A stretch of DNA of 64,000 nt from Cadophora sp. MPI-SDFR-AT-0126 (taxonomy: Eukaryota > Ascomycota > Leotiomycetes > Helotiales > Ploettnerulaceae), in contig JAGMVK010000016.1 of the NCBI GenBank assembly GCA_020747065.1, positions 992,001-1,056,000 of the forward strand. Reading direction: 5' to 3'. This document shows, in pieces, positions 24,097 through 35,905 of this stretch. Numbering within the stretch: position 1 is the stretch's first letter; each line of letters begins with the position of its first letter. Made by a program: the position numbers and the translations under genes. Below the pieces are notes generated by a model. It did no database searches, was not told where the DNA came from, and saw nothing but the letters and a program-made list of their open reading frames with translations.

Positions 24097-25379
24097 ATTC
24101 AGCATAAACGAGGAGATGTTGAAGGATAGTAATAGTGCAAAACTCAGGAGTACTCGAGGTCTAATATACTGTGACCAAAACAAGGGCCGTGATTTGCCAA
24201 GTGGCTTTTATGGGTACAAACAAGGTTTCAGTGGGACTCCGGGACTACTCCGTGCTAGGTTATTGATAACGCATGCAAATCCTGGGGTTGAGCCTCCAAG
24301 AGTGGGATTGGTCACTTGTGATGGATTTCTTATCTCGGGATTCCCGCTGCTGAACATTTGTATGTAGAACATCGGTTGGAAGCATTCAAGAGAGGTCTTG
24401 ATTTATCTATCTTGGCGAGTGCTTGATGATAACAAGTCTTGATCTGCTGCACTTGCCAAGTATCGGAGTAGATTGGCCGAACTCCATATCCCACTTAACA
24501 GCTTCCAAGATCAGGACGATTTTATATCACTGATTACTGGAACATAATTCGGAACTTGAGAGAAGTATCGAGCTAGAAAGTCACATCCTTCTCTCTCAAA
24601 TGTAGGATTAGCTGGTCTCCTCATCTTCACGTTGTGTGATACTTAGGGGATTGGGATCAATACTCCGAAGTACGCGAGGTTACCCCTGCAGTCCTCGGTA
24701 AAGTACCCCGCATCTGTTTACTTCACCCTTGTGCAAGATTTTAGACACAAGAGAAGCGTCATGCATCATAAGTCTGCTCTAGTTCGCGTGAGTGCATTGT
24801 AAGTCTAGCTGCAGTGTTGTGCTGAAACACCCATAAATCTTATTCTTCTCCTGTGATGAGGAGCACAATGGCCATTGGGGAGAGATCTTTTGTGACCATA
24901 AGATCTGGCAATACTGGCAAGCACATTGCAGGATGCTAGCTTACATTGATAATAGAAGAATAGTAACTGAAGGGCCGCGAAATAAAGAGATAGGGAAAAA
25001 TGATGATGCAGTGGGCACGATACCTCAGTATGGTTCTTTGAGCTTGCGGAACTGCTCACAAGAATCTGGTGCAAAAGACAAGTTTTCTAGCTTAATGGGT
25101 GCACAGCATGCTGAAATCTTAAGGTCTGACTTTCAAGAGTATTTGATTTATCTTGATCTCAACAGTCCCTTTATTCTCGCCTCCTTTCGAGTCTGTGATG
25201 GCATTATCTGCTATTCTGGTTTTCAATTCTATATGTCTTGGGAGCTGTAAGGGCCCGCCCCATCTCCGGCAATCTTCGCGCAATAAGCCAGCAGATACCA
25301 CATATCAAGACCGTCTCGACCTACCGGGATACCACTTTGGACTTGCGTCAAAGAATCCTTATCACAGACCTTTCTGCCT
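24097..25379. other. intergenic, nothing assignable
   Basis: This is the promoter side of the UNC93-like gene and the 3' side of the first MYND gene. Several frames of 60-105 codons overlap at 24805-25420, without starts, splice context or family resemblance. Confidence 0.4.
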
Positions 25380-26524
25380 CTAATTTGTCTTTCTGGAGCT
25401 TTCCCCTGCAGCTGCCTGCATGAACTTTGCCTTTGCCTTTCCAGCCTTCTCCCTCAAGAATGTAAGATACCATTCCAAATTGTCTGCAATGAAGTCGACC
25501 AACTGCTTTTCCATCATCTTGAACTCCTGATGTGGTAGTTTCAGCATCTTGAGAATCGTCATGTTGGTCTCACTCTCCCACTCCTTTGTGCTAGACACAA
25601 GCGCCCGCGATGACTCCATATTGAGACCTGCGACAAGGCCTTCGACGTCTGTGTCTCCTTTGCCTGCAACAAGTCGATCTCTAGCACCACCCGGGTAGTT
25701 GAATTGCTGGCGAGAGACGAGTTTAGATATGCGAGTCTGCAGGTATTGCCTCCATGGGACGATCGGTTCATAGTAGCCGAACTGAGCGCTAGAAAGGTCG
25801 AGGCCGTATTCTTCCCCGCCATTAACTAACTTGATTTTGAGGAATTCGTGCTCAAAGTCGGTGTTTTGCAAGTTGCCGAGGACATCGATAGCTATGATTT
25901 CAAGCTTCTTATTCTGAACGACACCGCGCACTTCGACAATATTAGATGCAATACCTGTGACGATCCATCAGCATGATTTACAAGGGGCTAATCTTAGATA
26001 TGTGACGATGTTGGGCCAGAAAGGGCATACGTGACTGATCTCAACTAATCAGACTCACCAGCTAGAGTGTACTTCAAGATATCATGGAGCCAGGCACTCG
26101 CATCATCACATGCTAGATGAACTAACACAGACTTCTTGTCCTCTTCAGTCTGGCACAGGTTTGCTGGGAACGGGATAAGACAGTCGATATCCGCAGTGAT
26201 CAGTGGATTATACCGGCCCTCGTGGATAATCAAGCGTCCCTGACTTTTGTCGATCCGCGCAATGAGCTTGTCGAACATCTTCTCCCGATACATGTAGAAT
26301 ATCTCTTGTAAGATAGATCCAGCTCTATAGAATAGTTTTCGAGTCTGCAGACGCTTGCAGAGGGTTTTGTGATGTTGCCAATCCTCCTTCTGGCATGAAG
26401 GGCTGCAGTAGTAGATTGGTTTGATGTCGTCGTCGATGGCTGGGACATCTTTGCAGCCAGAGCAGGCGCGCTCAGCTGCTTTGCCGCAGTGGGCACATAT
26501 CTGGGAAGGAGACGTGGACGCCAT
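25380..26524 (-). CDS. MYND zinc-finger protein, paralogue A (intact)
   Basis: Two exons (26059-26524, 25380-25954) encode 346 residues. The MYND finger sits at about residues 9-55: C-x2-C (ICAHC), C-x2-C (ACSGC), then YYC-x3-C and H-x3-C (WQHHKTLC). After it comes a family-specific block (LFYRAGSILQEIFYMYREKMFD), and after the single intron a second block (EEYGLDLSSAQFGYYEPIVPW). Those blocks recur in three other loci in this window, which defines the local family. MYND fingers usually bind proline-rich partner peptides; the rest of the protein has no assigned function. There is no SET domain, so it is not a methyltransferase of the SMYD type. The C-terminus is Lys/Ala-rich and helical. The start is the ATG immediately before the finger, and an upstream in-frame extension looks non-coding. 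Confidence 0.85.
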
Positions 26525-27089
26525 TTTCGAGGCTATTGTGAACGTGAAAGGAGAGGTTCTGTATTTTGTCAAGGCGATCAGTATTGCATTTCTTTGTGAG
26601 TCCAAGTGCGTGACGAGCAGTCGCAAACTTCGAGGTAACAGTTACCTTTTGGAAGGAGCTCTGATGATCCCACACAGAGTTTGCTTGTCGAATGATTAGA
26701 TGATGATGAGGCTCTGGGACGTTTTTGAGGTCTTCAATAGTCAGTCCCAATAATTAACACTGCGGTGCGGGCGGTGAGAGAAGAAATCTTGTCCAAATAG
26801 AGACGTGCGTTGTAATTCACGACCACACAACGTTTGAATATTTAAGCTTAGAGGTGAATTTTAAGATTTAACGTTGAAGGCTCATAACGAGTCAGGAACT
26901 TCTTTCTGAGAGCTTTGACAACATGGGCATTTCAGAGTGGGCCGCGGTGTACTTAGCAACACAAATCTTGGCTTGGAGGTCTCATTGTTCAAAAGGAACA
27001 TGATGTGAAAGTTTATGATTGTCTCTATTCGTCTATTCTTTGAAGAGTACAGGCCAGCTTCGCATCCACAGCGCCATACCGGAACCCAA
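26525..27089. other. intergenic between MYND paralogues A and B
   Basis: Upstream region of paralogue A. Part of 26820-26880 is AT-rich. No gene is seen. Confidence 0.4.
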
Positions 27090-28294
27090 TCACGCCGTAT
27101 TGGTTCCATGGAACCCATCCACCTGATGCAATGTGTACTTATTGATTTCTTTGTCGCGCGCTATTTGGTCCTTAAGGTCCAAGACGTCATAAAAGGAGTA
27201 AATAATTTTTCTTCTATCGATCTCTTTCTTGTCTTCCGCATATGCCAAGCAGGACCAAAGCATAGACGAAGCCAACGCGCACTTCCCACCCGCGACATCA
27301 CTGGTCGGAAGCTTCAGGATTTCCTTGAGAGTCATATTATTCTTTTCCTAGTCTTTATGCCGTCTTTAAGCCAGGTGTTCTAATGGGTTTGATACCTATA
27401 CTTGGTAGCATCACCTCTTTCGCTCCGGAATAGCGTTTCGCCGATCCACATTGCACGCTCTCTGAGAAGTCCTGAGTAGGTGTGGCCATCTACGTCTATC
27501 GTTGACGGAAGTCGATCGTTGAGGTATTCAGACCAAGGTGTTAGAGCTTCGCCTTTACCAAGAAATGCTCCGTATAGATCCAATGCGAAGATTTCATCGT
27601 CGTTGTAGAGCCGAATCTTCAAGATCGGGTACTTGAAAACCGTCGCCTTGGATGCATGATCGGGTAAAGAAAGTTCCTCCAGTAGACAGTTGAACCGCTT
27701 AATCTGAGAGAAGCGTTCACAGACTGAGCGAGCAATGCCACGACCTAGCTCGAGATGTCAGTATGGAATATCGGCACAGAATCTTGGAGTGTGTAAAGTA
27801 GGCGGCAGAGAAGAGACTGCGTACGAAAGAGTATGTTCTCGATCGATACGTGGATATCCGCAACCGCCTCCAAATTGATCCAGTAATTGCCTAGCTCCAT
27901 AAGGTTGACATCCTCATCCTTTGTGCCCTCAGGAAACATGACTAGGTCATTAAGAAGACGTCCCATATAGAAGCTGCCTTCCTTAGCGAACCCTAGTATT
28001 CTATTAACCAAAGTCGCCGCGAGATCTTTGGCTATGTTGTCGCCGTGGATTTTGTAGCCCTCTACAAAGATCAGAACAACCTTGTGCAATGCATTGCGGG
28101 TCTGAATGGACTTGCAGAGCGACTTGTGGGTCTCCAGTCTAACTTTGACAATCCTTGGTGCAGTACCAGGTGAGAAGGACGTCTTTACCGACTAACTCAC
28201 AACAATCAGAGCAAACCATGACTGCCTTCTTTCCGCAAGAGCTGCTATCGTGGCTAGAAGGTTTCGAGGTAACAGGAAGCTTCGAGGACGACAT
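27090..28294 (-). pseudogene. MYND zinc-finger paralogue B, degraded
   Basis: From the ATG at 28294 the protein reads through the first half of a MYND finger (CSDCCELVG...LTWYCTKDC). It then hits a stop a few codons later at about 28139, while the second half of the finger (LETHKSLCKSIQTRNALHK) continues in a different frame, so the reading is frameshifted near 28145. An intron at the same place and phase as in paralogue A survives (GTACGC donor, ACTGAC branch, CTAG acceptor near 27754-27829). The second exon keeps the family block (EIFALDLYGAFLGKGEALTPW). Near 27380 a TAG and another frame change precede the last block (NMTLKEILKLPTSD), which ends at 27090. The W of the finger's DW-x2-HK signature is also replaced by L. 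Three lesions make a functional protein unlikely. Confidence 0.65.
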
Positions 28295-29239
28295 ATTGGT
28301 GAGTAATAGTAGGCTGACTTGGGGCGAAGAGTCGAGTCTGTTAAAAGCCAAAGTCAGCCTGTTTCGATATCTATCAACGAAAACAAACACCTTGTGCGTC
28401 AGGGGAGGAGGAAAGGAGGAACCTACAGCCAGCTACGCATCCACTCAAGGGATGGACAAAGTGAACAAGTATCACGAAAACCGAGTGCTTGATAGCACTC
28501 AGATCGAAGAGGATGTTGACAGAGGTTCCCCAAGGCTGGGAAACATTCGAGATCTTTATTTCTCGAGGCATTAGTGCGATGTTCGAGCGGGAGAAAACCA
28601 TCTCGCTTAAATTATGGGGCCAAAACACAACTAAATTTTCGTCATCAAACAAATGCCTGATTGCGTGAGTGTATTGTCTCTTAGTCCAAAGGTCGATGGC
28701 GTTTGTTACAAGAGTTTTCGTTTCATTGGCGTCAAAGCGAAAATAGAACAATGGGCGACAGACACTCTTTGAGTCTGTGGGTTCAATCTATGTTGTACAG
28801 TGGCAAAAGTCACCGTAGGTTGAATGATTGAGCATCTTGAACTATTTGCTTGCGCCTTTGTAGCCAGGGCGAATTTGTAGAGGAGAGATTCAAACATTTG
28901 GGCATATAGCGGTAGTCTTGATAAATGTGGATATCTCACAGGAGCAAATCAATAGGGCTCAATCAGAGACGAGTGGTTGTATTGTGTTGGTATGAAAGAA
29001 AGCCATCTACCCTGACCTGCTACCCTGCTATCCATTCAAAGCACAACAGCTGCATGCAAACGAATGCTGCTTTCAATAATCCCAAGCAGCTACTAGGTAA
29101 AGTGTTCAATATAGCAATCTCAAAGCCTGTTCACCCAGTACTTCAGAGGATATTCCAGAGAAGCTACAGAGCAAGATCTGGACTTTTGTTTTCAACGACA
29201 TTATCCTTCTACAAAACCTTGGTGCAATTCTACCTTCAG
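28295..29239. other. intergenic between MYND paralogues B and C
   Basis: Several open frames exist (such as 28374-28751 on the minus strand) but none matches the MYND family or anything else I recognise. It may include further eroded sequence. Confidence 0.3.
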
Positions 29240-30640
29240 TCAAATTCTTGTGGCTTTTGGCTTCAACGCAAAAGCTGCAGGGGTGAGTGTGCTAGTACCC
29301 ATGGTAGTAGGCGATGTAGTAGTTGCACCCTTCGTAGCCATATCATCAAGTCTTGTCTGAACCTCATATGCCAAATAGTGTAGCAAACCCTCCTTTCGAT
29401 TCTGAAAGACTTCCGGTGAAGCCTGCAACATTGTCGAGATCCGAGTTCCATACTCCTTCTCCCACTCGACAGCGCCACTAACTAACTTATCCGAAGCCAG
29501 CAGGTTGACGCGAGTCAGAGCTCCTCGGCGACTTTGCTCACTGTGGAGACAGTCGACGCCCCAGCGAATTGAGTGCTTGCCGCTGAAGGGGGTTGGAGGG
29601 ACATTGGCGAGACCACGTGAAGAGTATTTAGAGAAGGGGATAAGGGTCTCGAAATTTCCGTATTGGGCGCCGCAGAGATCGAATGCGTAGGTTCCGGCTG
29701 CGTTCTGCAGAGTGATGACCAAGATGAAGTGCTCTCGTGGAAACATGTCAGGGTAGCCTCGAGAGTCAACAGACAAGACGGATATGTTGCCAGGGACAGG
29801 CGTGACTTTTTGTTCGCTAATTGTGTACGCGCAGCCTGCAGGAAGTCATTTGTCAGGGGGCTGTCTAAGGAGAGAAGACTTTGAGGGCAGTAAGACATAC
29901 CTGCAAGAAAGTAACCAATGAGATCATGCATCCAGACGATAGACTGTGCGCTGACGCCATGTGTAAGGATGACTCTCTTGTCCTTGTTCTCATTGTCCTC
30001 GTCATCCTGATACTCCTCACCAAACAATTCATGCGACAGCTTGTGAAGATAACCCAAATCATTAGTCTGACGTCCGGATCTATCCTCGTGGATGATTAGT
30101 TGGGTATGACCTCCCTCCTCAGTCTTTTCAAAATTGGTAACACGTCTGTCAAACATCTTCGCACGGTACATGTAGTAAATCTCCTGCAAAGACTCGGCAG
30201 CTCGGTGTAGTGTTCGAAGTGTATTTACCGCCTTGCAAATCTGAACATGGCTTGGCCTGTCTGTACCTTGGCATGTCGGACTACAGTAGTATGTATCCTG
30301 TTGGCCAGGTGTGTCGCAACATCCGGCGCAGCGACCATCACATGGCGTTCCACAGAAGCAAAATCCAGCTACTGCTGCGGTGTAAACAGACGCAGACGAG
30401 CCCCCGAAGGTAGAGGGAGATGTTTCAGCTCGAGAATTATCAGTTTCTTCATGCGAGACACCTTCAGTCGCGGTGACTGCGATGCTTGGGACGGCTGATT
30501 GTGGACGGACGGGGCTGGTTCTGGCGGAGTAGAAGATTTCGTTTGGGGGCTCTAGGACCGGATCTGGCGAAGTGTCAGTCTGAATGCTATCGCGTCCAGT
30601 TTTCAGCAGAGAGACGAAGCTACATACCATGGGACTCCAT
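29240..30640 (-). CDS. MYND-like zinc-finger protein, paralogue C (intact)
   Basis: Three exons (30628-30640, 29901-30563, 29240-29835) give 423 residues. Exon 1 is only 13 nt and codes MESH plus one base; the join to DPVLEPPNE is in frame. A Ser/Thr-rich N-terminal extension of about 85 residues precedes the finger. The finger is divergent (CFCGTPCDGRCAGC...TYYCSPTC...SHVQIC), with an irregular first pair of cysteines. The family block LHRAAESLQEIYYMYRAKMFDRR follows. The exon 2/3 junction (FLAG|CAY) is at the same place as in paralogue A, and the second block is GTYAFDLCGAQYGNFETLIPF. The C-terminus is Thr/Ala/Lys-rich. It lies 2.7 kb from A's start and on the same strand, so it probably arose by local duplication. 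Function is unknown beyond likely protein binding by the finger. Confidence 0.8.
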
Positions 30641-30934
30641 CGTAAAAGCTTTCTCGTTGGCGTCAAGAGATTGGAGGAAAGCTCTGTTGCTTGCAGGTGG
30701 TAAATCGATCTGTCAAAAAAATTTCGAGGACATTGCTTTCGGTTTTTTTGCTAAGAGTTCATCTTCGAGAGTAGCAGACACAAGATGATCAATGTCGGCT
30801 CAAATATCTAATTGATACGCGAATGACTGCGGTATCGGCCGTCAAACATTCACTTATGTTCTCGCCGTTCACTTTATTACACTCCTTGGAGAGATCAAGT
30901 CTTCGTACCTTGGACATAGCAAAGCTGCCTTTCT

Positions 30935-31998
30935 TCAAACCACGGCTACATGTTCCACCTCTGACTTGGCACAAGAGAGCTTCTTTCCTGGCCAACTACC
31001 TTTTCTACTCCTATCTCTCATAGAGTTGTTGCCCCAGCTATTACTCGGATTGTCAAGGTATCTCCCCTCGCCAACCCCGGACACATCAACCAGCTTCCCA
31101 AGGATGGCAAACTCCATCTTCAGCTTGTAGCTGTAAGCCACACCTTTGAAAACCTGCTCCAGAATACTGAAGCCAAGATATTCCAGAGCAAGCAAAGCAA
31201 TGTCGAGTACCACGATCACGACATTAATCACTCCAAGTTCCCACATTGTTCGTCGTCCTCTGCCACCTTTCTCCAAGACTCTGGAAAGGCGCCATACTTC
31301 CCGAATGTACAGGGCAGAGATGTAGAATTCTTGAATGCAGAAAAGAGTCATTTGGATCTTCTCCATGATGTGAATTCCATCTAGGAAGCTCGCCGCGATA
31401 CTGGTGTCAGGATGATACGTTCCGTAGTGAAGTATGGTTGTTGTGGTATAGAGCACAAAGCCATTGACCAGGATGAAGATAAGAAGGTTCCGCATAGTCT
31501 TCTTGGATTGAAGCAACAGCCCAAGTCTCGAGTAGAGAACTATTGACTGTCCGGTGATGAGAACCGCCCAGCCGATGTTGTTGAGGATATCGCCCAGCAA
31601 ATGAGGACGAATATCTGTAATGTATCAGCCAGTGTGCGTTGTTTCAAATCAAAATCGTCTGTAAGGAGCCGCATAGACAGTTTTCACTCGACTTGAAGTA
31701 CAGGATGTCGCGAAAGTGATAGAAATATAGATTTTTGGATGACTGATTGCTGCATGGACCACTCACTTATATACGCAATGAAGAACCCCACACTGTATGG
31801 CAAGACCGAGAAGGAAGTGATGATCAAACTCCAGAAGTACAGTCCACTTCTTCTCTTGAACGTTATGAGAACCAGAAGCAATAACTCAACAGCATTACTG
31901 ATGGATATTCCAGTGCAGAGGATGACGACCAAGGCAGTTGCTGTCCACTCGCCACGCCATGGTTGATCGGATACGTCTGATGCCGGTATGGAGGCCAT
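30935..31998 (-). CDS. fungal multispan integral membrane protein (DUF7703-like)
   Basis: Two exons (31767-31998, 30935-31614) give 303 residues. About seven hydrophobic segments are visible, starting with TATALVVILCTGISISNAVELLLLVLITF. They are followed by RRSGLYFWSLIITSFSVLPYSVGFFI, then after the intron NNIGWAVLITGQSIVLYSRLGLL and the helix pair near QMTLFCIQEFYISALYIREVWRL. That order (an aromatic 'GLYFWSL' loop, then 'TGQS-VLYSRL') is the signature of an abundant uncharacterised ascomycete family. The C-terminal tail is hydrophilic and Ser/Lys/Arg-rich. It shares a 1.5-kb divergent region with the sugar transporter. No substrate or ligand is known; a receptor-like or sensor role is speculation. 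Confidence 0.75.
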
Positions 31999-33484
31999 AT
32001 TGAAACTCGTCTCTGAAAGTTTCAAGTCGGATCTTTCCAGATTATAGCAAAGAAGAGCTCCAGTGTCAAGCTGTTTGTCGCGCAGTCGTGAAGGAAGGTA
32101 CGAAAGTTAGGGTCGCGGCCTTGATGTGTGGAAAATTCTCTCTGGCTGGACTCAGACTCGATGTTGATTCCAGATTTCCTGGCTGAGAGTATGACATCGA
32201 TGCAGCAAGAACAGACTCATCTTGAAAGACTTTGGAGAGTTGATCTGTCCAGAAACAGTTTGAACAATTGTTGTGTAGGAAGAGGGGAGACATCTCGTAG
32301 CAAAAGACGGGCCACAGTCAAAAGCCTCGAGAAAAAGCCTCGCCATCACTACACCACCTCGACCGAGCCAGCTCACCAATAGCTGGTCATACAAGTTCCA
32401 TCACACGGCTCGACTCAACAGTGGCTTGAGGGGGTCGGAAATGCTATTATGTCCCGCCAACAATTGTGGTGTTGAGGCACGGGACCAGTAAGTGCTTCTT
32501 CCCCGCACCCAATGCCGCTTCCCCAGATCTGTATCTGACATGACATCTCAGCTCATCTTTCCAGCAACCTTATTCTTGAGCAGGAAGGATCCAGAGACAT
32601 GGGAACGGTAATAATTGATCTCTTTCACCAATGAAAATTCAACCGTCACGAACTACTGGGACCCAAGAAATTGGGCGGGGCCTGTCGAGCAGGCACGAAG
32701 AGTTTGGAATCCGATCTTATGATTCTTAATAGCGAATAAGCTTTTCGGGTTCCTCAATTCAAGCCTTAAAAAGCACTACAGACCATTCGATGCACCAGAA
32801 GCTGGTCGGTAACATAGCGTCGGTACACCAATATTCAATCCCGCCCAATCCCGCCGGCAATTCCGCCGCTACAGGACCCCCTCATCTCCTTTTAATTCGA
32901 CACTTCACAACAATCGAATCCCGAAACCCGACAATGCACTACTGTAAGAATCAGCGAGACAAGTAGCTCCCGCACTTTTAGGTAGGGTTATCCAGTCAGA
33001 AGAGACCCCATACCAGCCAGCAGTGAAGCTTTCGGGACCCAGACGGGGAACACTTTCAACCCCCGCCATTTCCTACCCGCATCTGGAGCCTCCGTCTGAT
33101 GGTCGATAAAGACTTGGAGCATCGACAGCTTCATGTGGCTGAAGTTTCCACCTTGTTTTCCGACTTCTTAGTGTATTCGAGAATGAGTATAGGATGCATT
33201 CTTCATGTGATGTGTGCGCCACACGGTCTGGCTCGCGAAGTCTCCAGGAAGCCATCGAGATGTCACGAAGCCAGAATGAGAGACGACGAGATTTCTATAT
33301 AACTCTTCATCAATTCCTTTGAAATGTTGGAACCAGATCATCAGCTCCTCTCTACTCTGAGCATCTCATCACATTCCCCAATCTACTAGTGAACAGTTCT
33401 TCAGTATTCCAAGTCAAATCGCCAGCAACACACCTTACAACAGGAAATCCTGCAATACGGAGGCGTTGAATTACGCCAGCCAAG
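31999..33484. promoter_or_regulatory. divergent region, membrane protein / sugar transporter
   Basis: A 1486-nt gap between divergent start codons. It contains a cluster of CCCGCC/CCGCCGGCAATTCCGCCG repeats at about 32840-32870, which could be binding sites for a zinc-cluster (CGG-recognising) regulator of the transporter gene. No supported gene is present. Confidence 0.4.
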
Positions 33485-35583
33485 ATGTCCGCCAAACAAG
33501 ACTTTGGTGTCGAAAAACACCCCCAGCAACTCGAAATTGAAGAGAATGGCCACTTTGACCGTTCTTGGAGAGACGAGAAATGGGAGGGCAACAAAACGCT
33601 TCAGGCCGAAGCAGCAGAAGTCTTCGTTGACGAGAAGGAGCTCGGCCCTCTCGCTGCACTGAAGGCTTATCCCAAGGCCGTCATGTGGTCTCTCATCATG
33701 TCTACTTGTGTCATCATGGAAGGATACGATACCAACTTGCTTGGGAATTTCTTCGCTTATCGTATGTACCATTGTATACTTCCGACGTGAAAACCGAGCA
33801 CTTGCTAATTCATCGAACAGCATCCTTCCAGATTCGATATGGTCACTTCGTCGGTGTCTCTCGCCAGGTTCCTTCCGGCTATCAACTCACTCCCGCCTGG
33901 CAAGCCGGCATCAACAATGGTCCAGGTGTCGGAAGTTTCTTCGGTACTCTCCTCAATGGCTACCTCGTTGCCAAATTTGGTCAACGTCGCGTTGTTATTG
34001 GTGCACTTATTGCATTGAGCTGCTTCATCTTCATCACCTTCTTCGCTCCTAATCTCATCGTTCTCTGCATCGGAGAGATTCTCTGCGGGTAGGTCTTGCT
34101 ACACCCCATCTAACGCCGTCCCTCGCTTACAGTACTTCAATAGTGTCCCGTGGGGTATTCTCGCTACAGCACCACCTGCATACTCCTCTGAAATCCTCCC
34201 AACATCACTCAGGACATACATGACTTCTTACACCAACATGTGCTTCATCATCGGACAATTCATCTCCGCCGGCGTGCTCAAAGGCCTCTCAACTCGCGAG
34301 GATCAATGGGGCTACCGCATTCCATTCGCATTGCAGTGGGTGTGGCCCGTAATCCTGGTTCCACTCATCTATCTCGCTCCTGAAAGCCCATGGTACCTAG
34401 TCCGCATGAATCGTCTCGACGATGCCGAGAAGTCTCTTCGCCGTCTGCAGAGTCCCAAGGCAACCCACGTCAACCCCATGCGCACACTCGCCACCATCGT
34501 CTACACCAACAACCTCGAGGAGCAACTTTCTGTCGGAACCAGCTACTGGGATTGCTTCAAGGGCTTTGAGCTTCGGCGGACGGAGATCGCCTGTGTCTGT
34601 TTCGCTGGACAAATCCTTTGCGGTATATGCTTCGCTTACAACAGCTCGTATTTCTTCCAGAATGTTGGCATTGGAACGTCTGCTACCTACTCACTTGCGC
34701 TTGGTGGAACGGCACTTGCTTTGGTTGGATGCTTCGTCAACTGGTTTGGTATGTCCTGAAGATATCGCACCATGTAACAAACGCTGACTCTTGTATTGCA
34801 GCTCTGATGCCCTACTTTGGTCGCCGAACTATCTACGTCTGGGGTATGGCAGGCATGTGCGCTGTCCTAATGCTCATCGGTATTCTCAATGTCTGGACTG
34901 ATCGTCCCTCCATCGGCATGACCCAAGCAGTTCTCACTCTCCTCTGGACATTCATCTTCCAGCTCTCAGCCGGTCAACTCGGCTGGGCCCTGCCAGCTGA
35001 AATGGGCTCGACTCGCCTTCGTCAAAAGACAATCTGTCTCGCTCGTAATGCAAGCAATTTGACTGGTACCATTGGCGGAACACTTCAACAATACTTCATG
35101 AATCCTCAAGCTTGGAATCTGCGTGGTTATACTGGGTACGTCCTCTCAATCGCCACATCGAACACAAATAATTGAAACCCCGAAATCTAACTAACACCCC
35201 ACAGCTTCGTCTGGGGCGGAACCTGCTTCTGCATGTTCGTCTGGTCCTACTACCGCCTCCCCGAAACCTGGAACCGCTCCTACCACGAACTCGACGTCCT
35301 CTTCGCCAAAAAGGTCTCCGCCCGCGACTTCTCCAAGACAGTCGTCGACCCCTTCAACGAGCACGACAACAACATGCTCGCCAAGCAGTATGAGACCAAG
35401 GACGAGACGAGACGTCCGTCGTTCATACCGAGCATCTCGAAGCGGATTGGTGATAAGGCTGAGATGGCGCAAAGGAGGGCGAGTGTGGTGACGGTTGATG
35501 GGGAGAGAAGTCGGAAACCGAGTATTGCGCCGGCGGTTACGGACTTTTTGCAGAGGAACTCTATGGGTGCTAGAGGTGTTTGA
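33485..35583 (+). CDS. sugar transporter, alpha-glucoside:H+ symporter type
   Basis: Five exons (33485-33761, 33821-34088, 34144-34748, 34802-35135, 35205-35583) encode 620 residues. Twelve membrane helices are expected. Visible hallmarks of the sugar-porter branch are [16 protein letters not shown] in helix 1, the [11 protein letters not shown] loop, [18 protein letters not shown] in helix 4, the central PESPWYLVR motif, [11 protein letters not shown], and [12 protein letters not shown] after helix 12. The combination 'EGYDTNLL...AYPSF' with 'RSYxELDxLF' is typical of fungal maltose/alpha-glucoside permeases. It imports a di- or monosaccharide across the plasma membrane with protons. The last ~70 residues are a long hydrophilic Ser/Arg tail, likely a site for endocytic control. 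The neighbouring membrane protein is divergent; the MYND pseudogene D is convergent. Confidence 0.88.
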
Positions 35584-35905
35584 GGGAAATTGATGATAGT
35601 TCGAGGGGAAGCCTTGAACAGTGGAGGATGAACAGGTGGTCCAGAAGCGGGTGATCTAAATTGGTGACTGGGGGGGATTTTGTCTCGTGCCTGTCCAGTT
35701 TCGGTTGTCGTGTAGGGAAAATATGAATGTACTGTCTTTTGTCTTACTTCCCTTCCATGATTGCGGAAGGTTCATGAATTCTTATTTGAAAACCACTGCA
35801 ATCTTATCAAACGATAAGACTGGTATAGGCTACGCTGTGTATAGGCTGCGCTGTGACCCCCTCTTTCTTCTCTAGAGAATCGCTGACAGAACCCGTTGTG
35901 GCCAT
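35584..35905. other. 3' intergenic gap
   Basis: Convergent 3' ends of the sugar transporter and MYND paralogue D. A near-direct repeat 'TATAGGCT(A/G)CGCTGTG' occurs at about 35823-35852. No gene. Confidence 0.4.
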
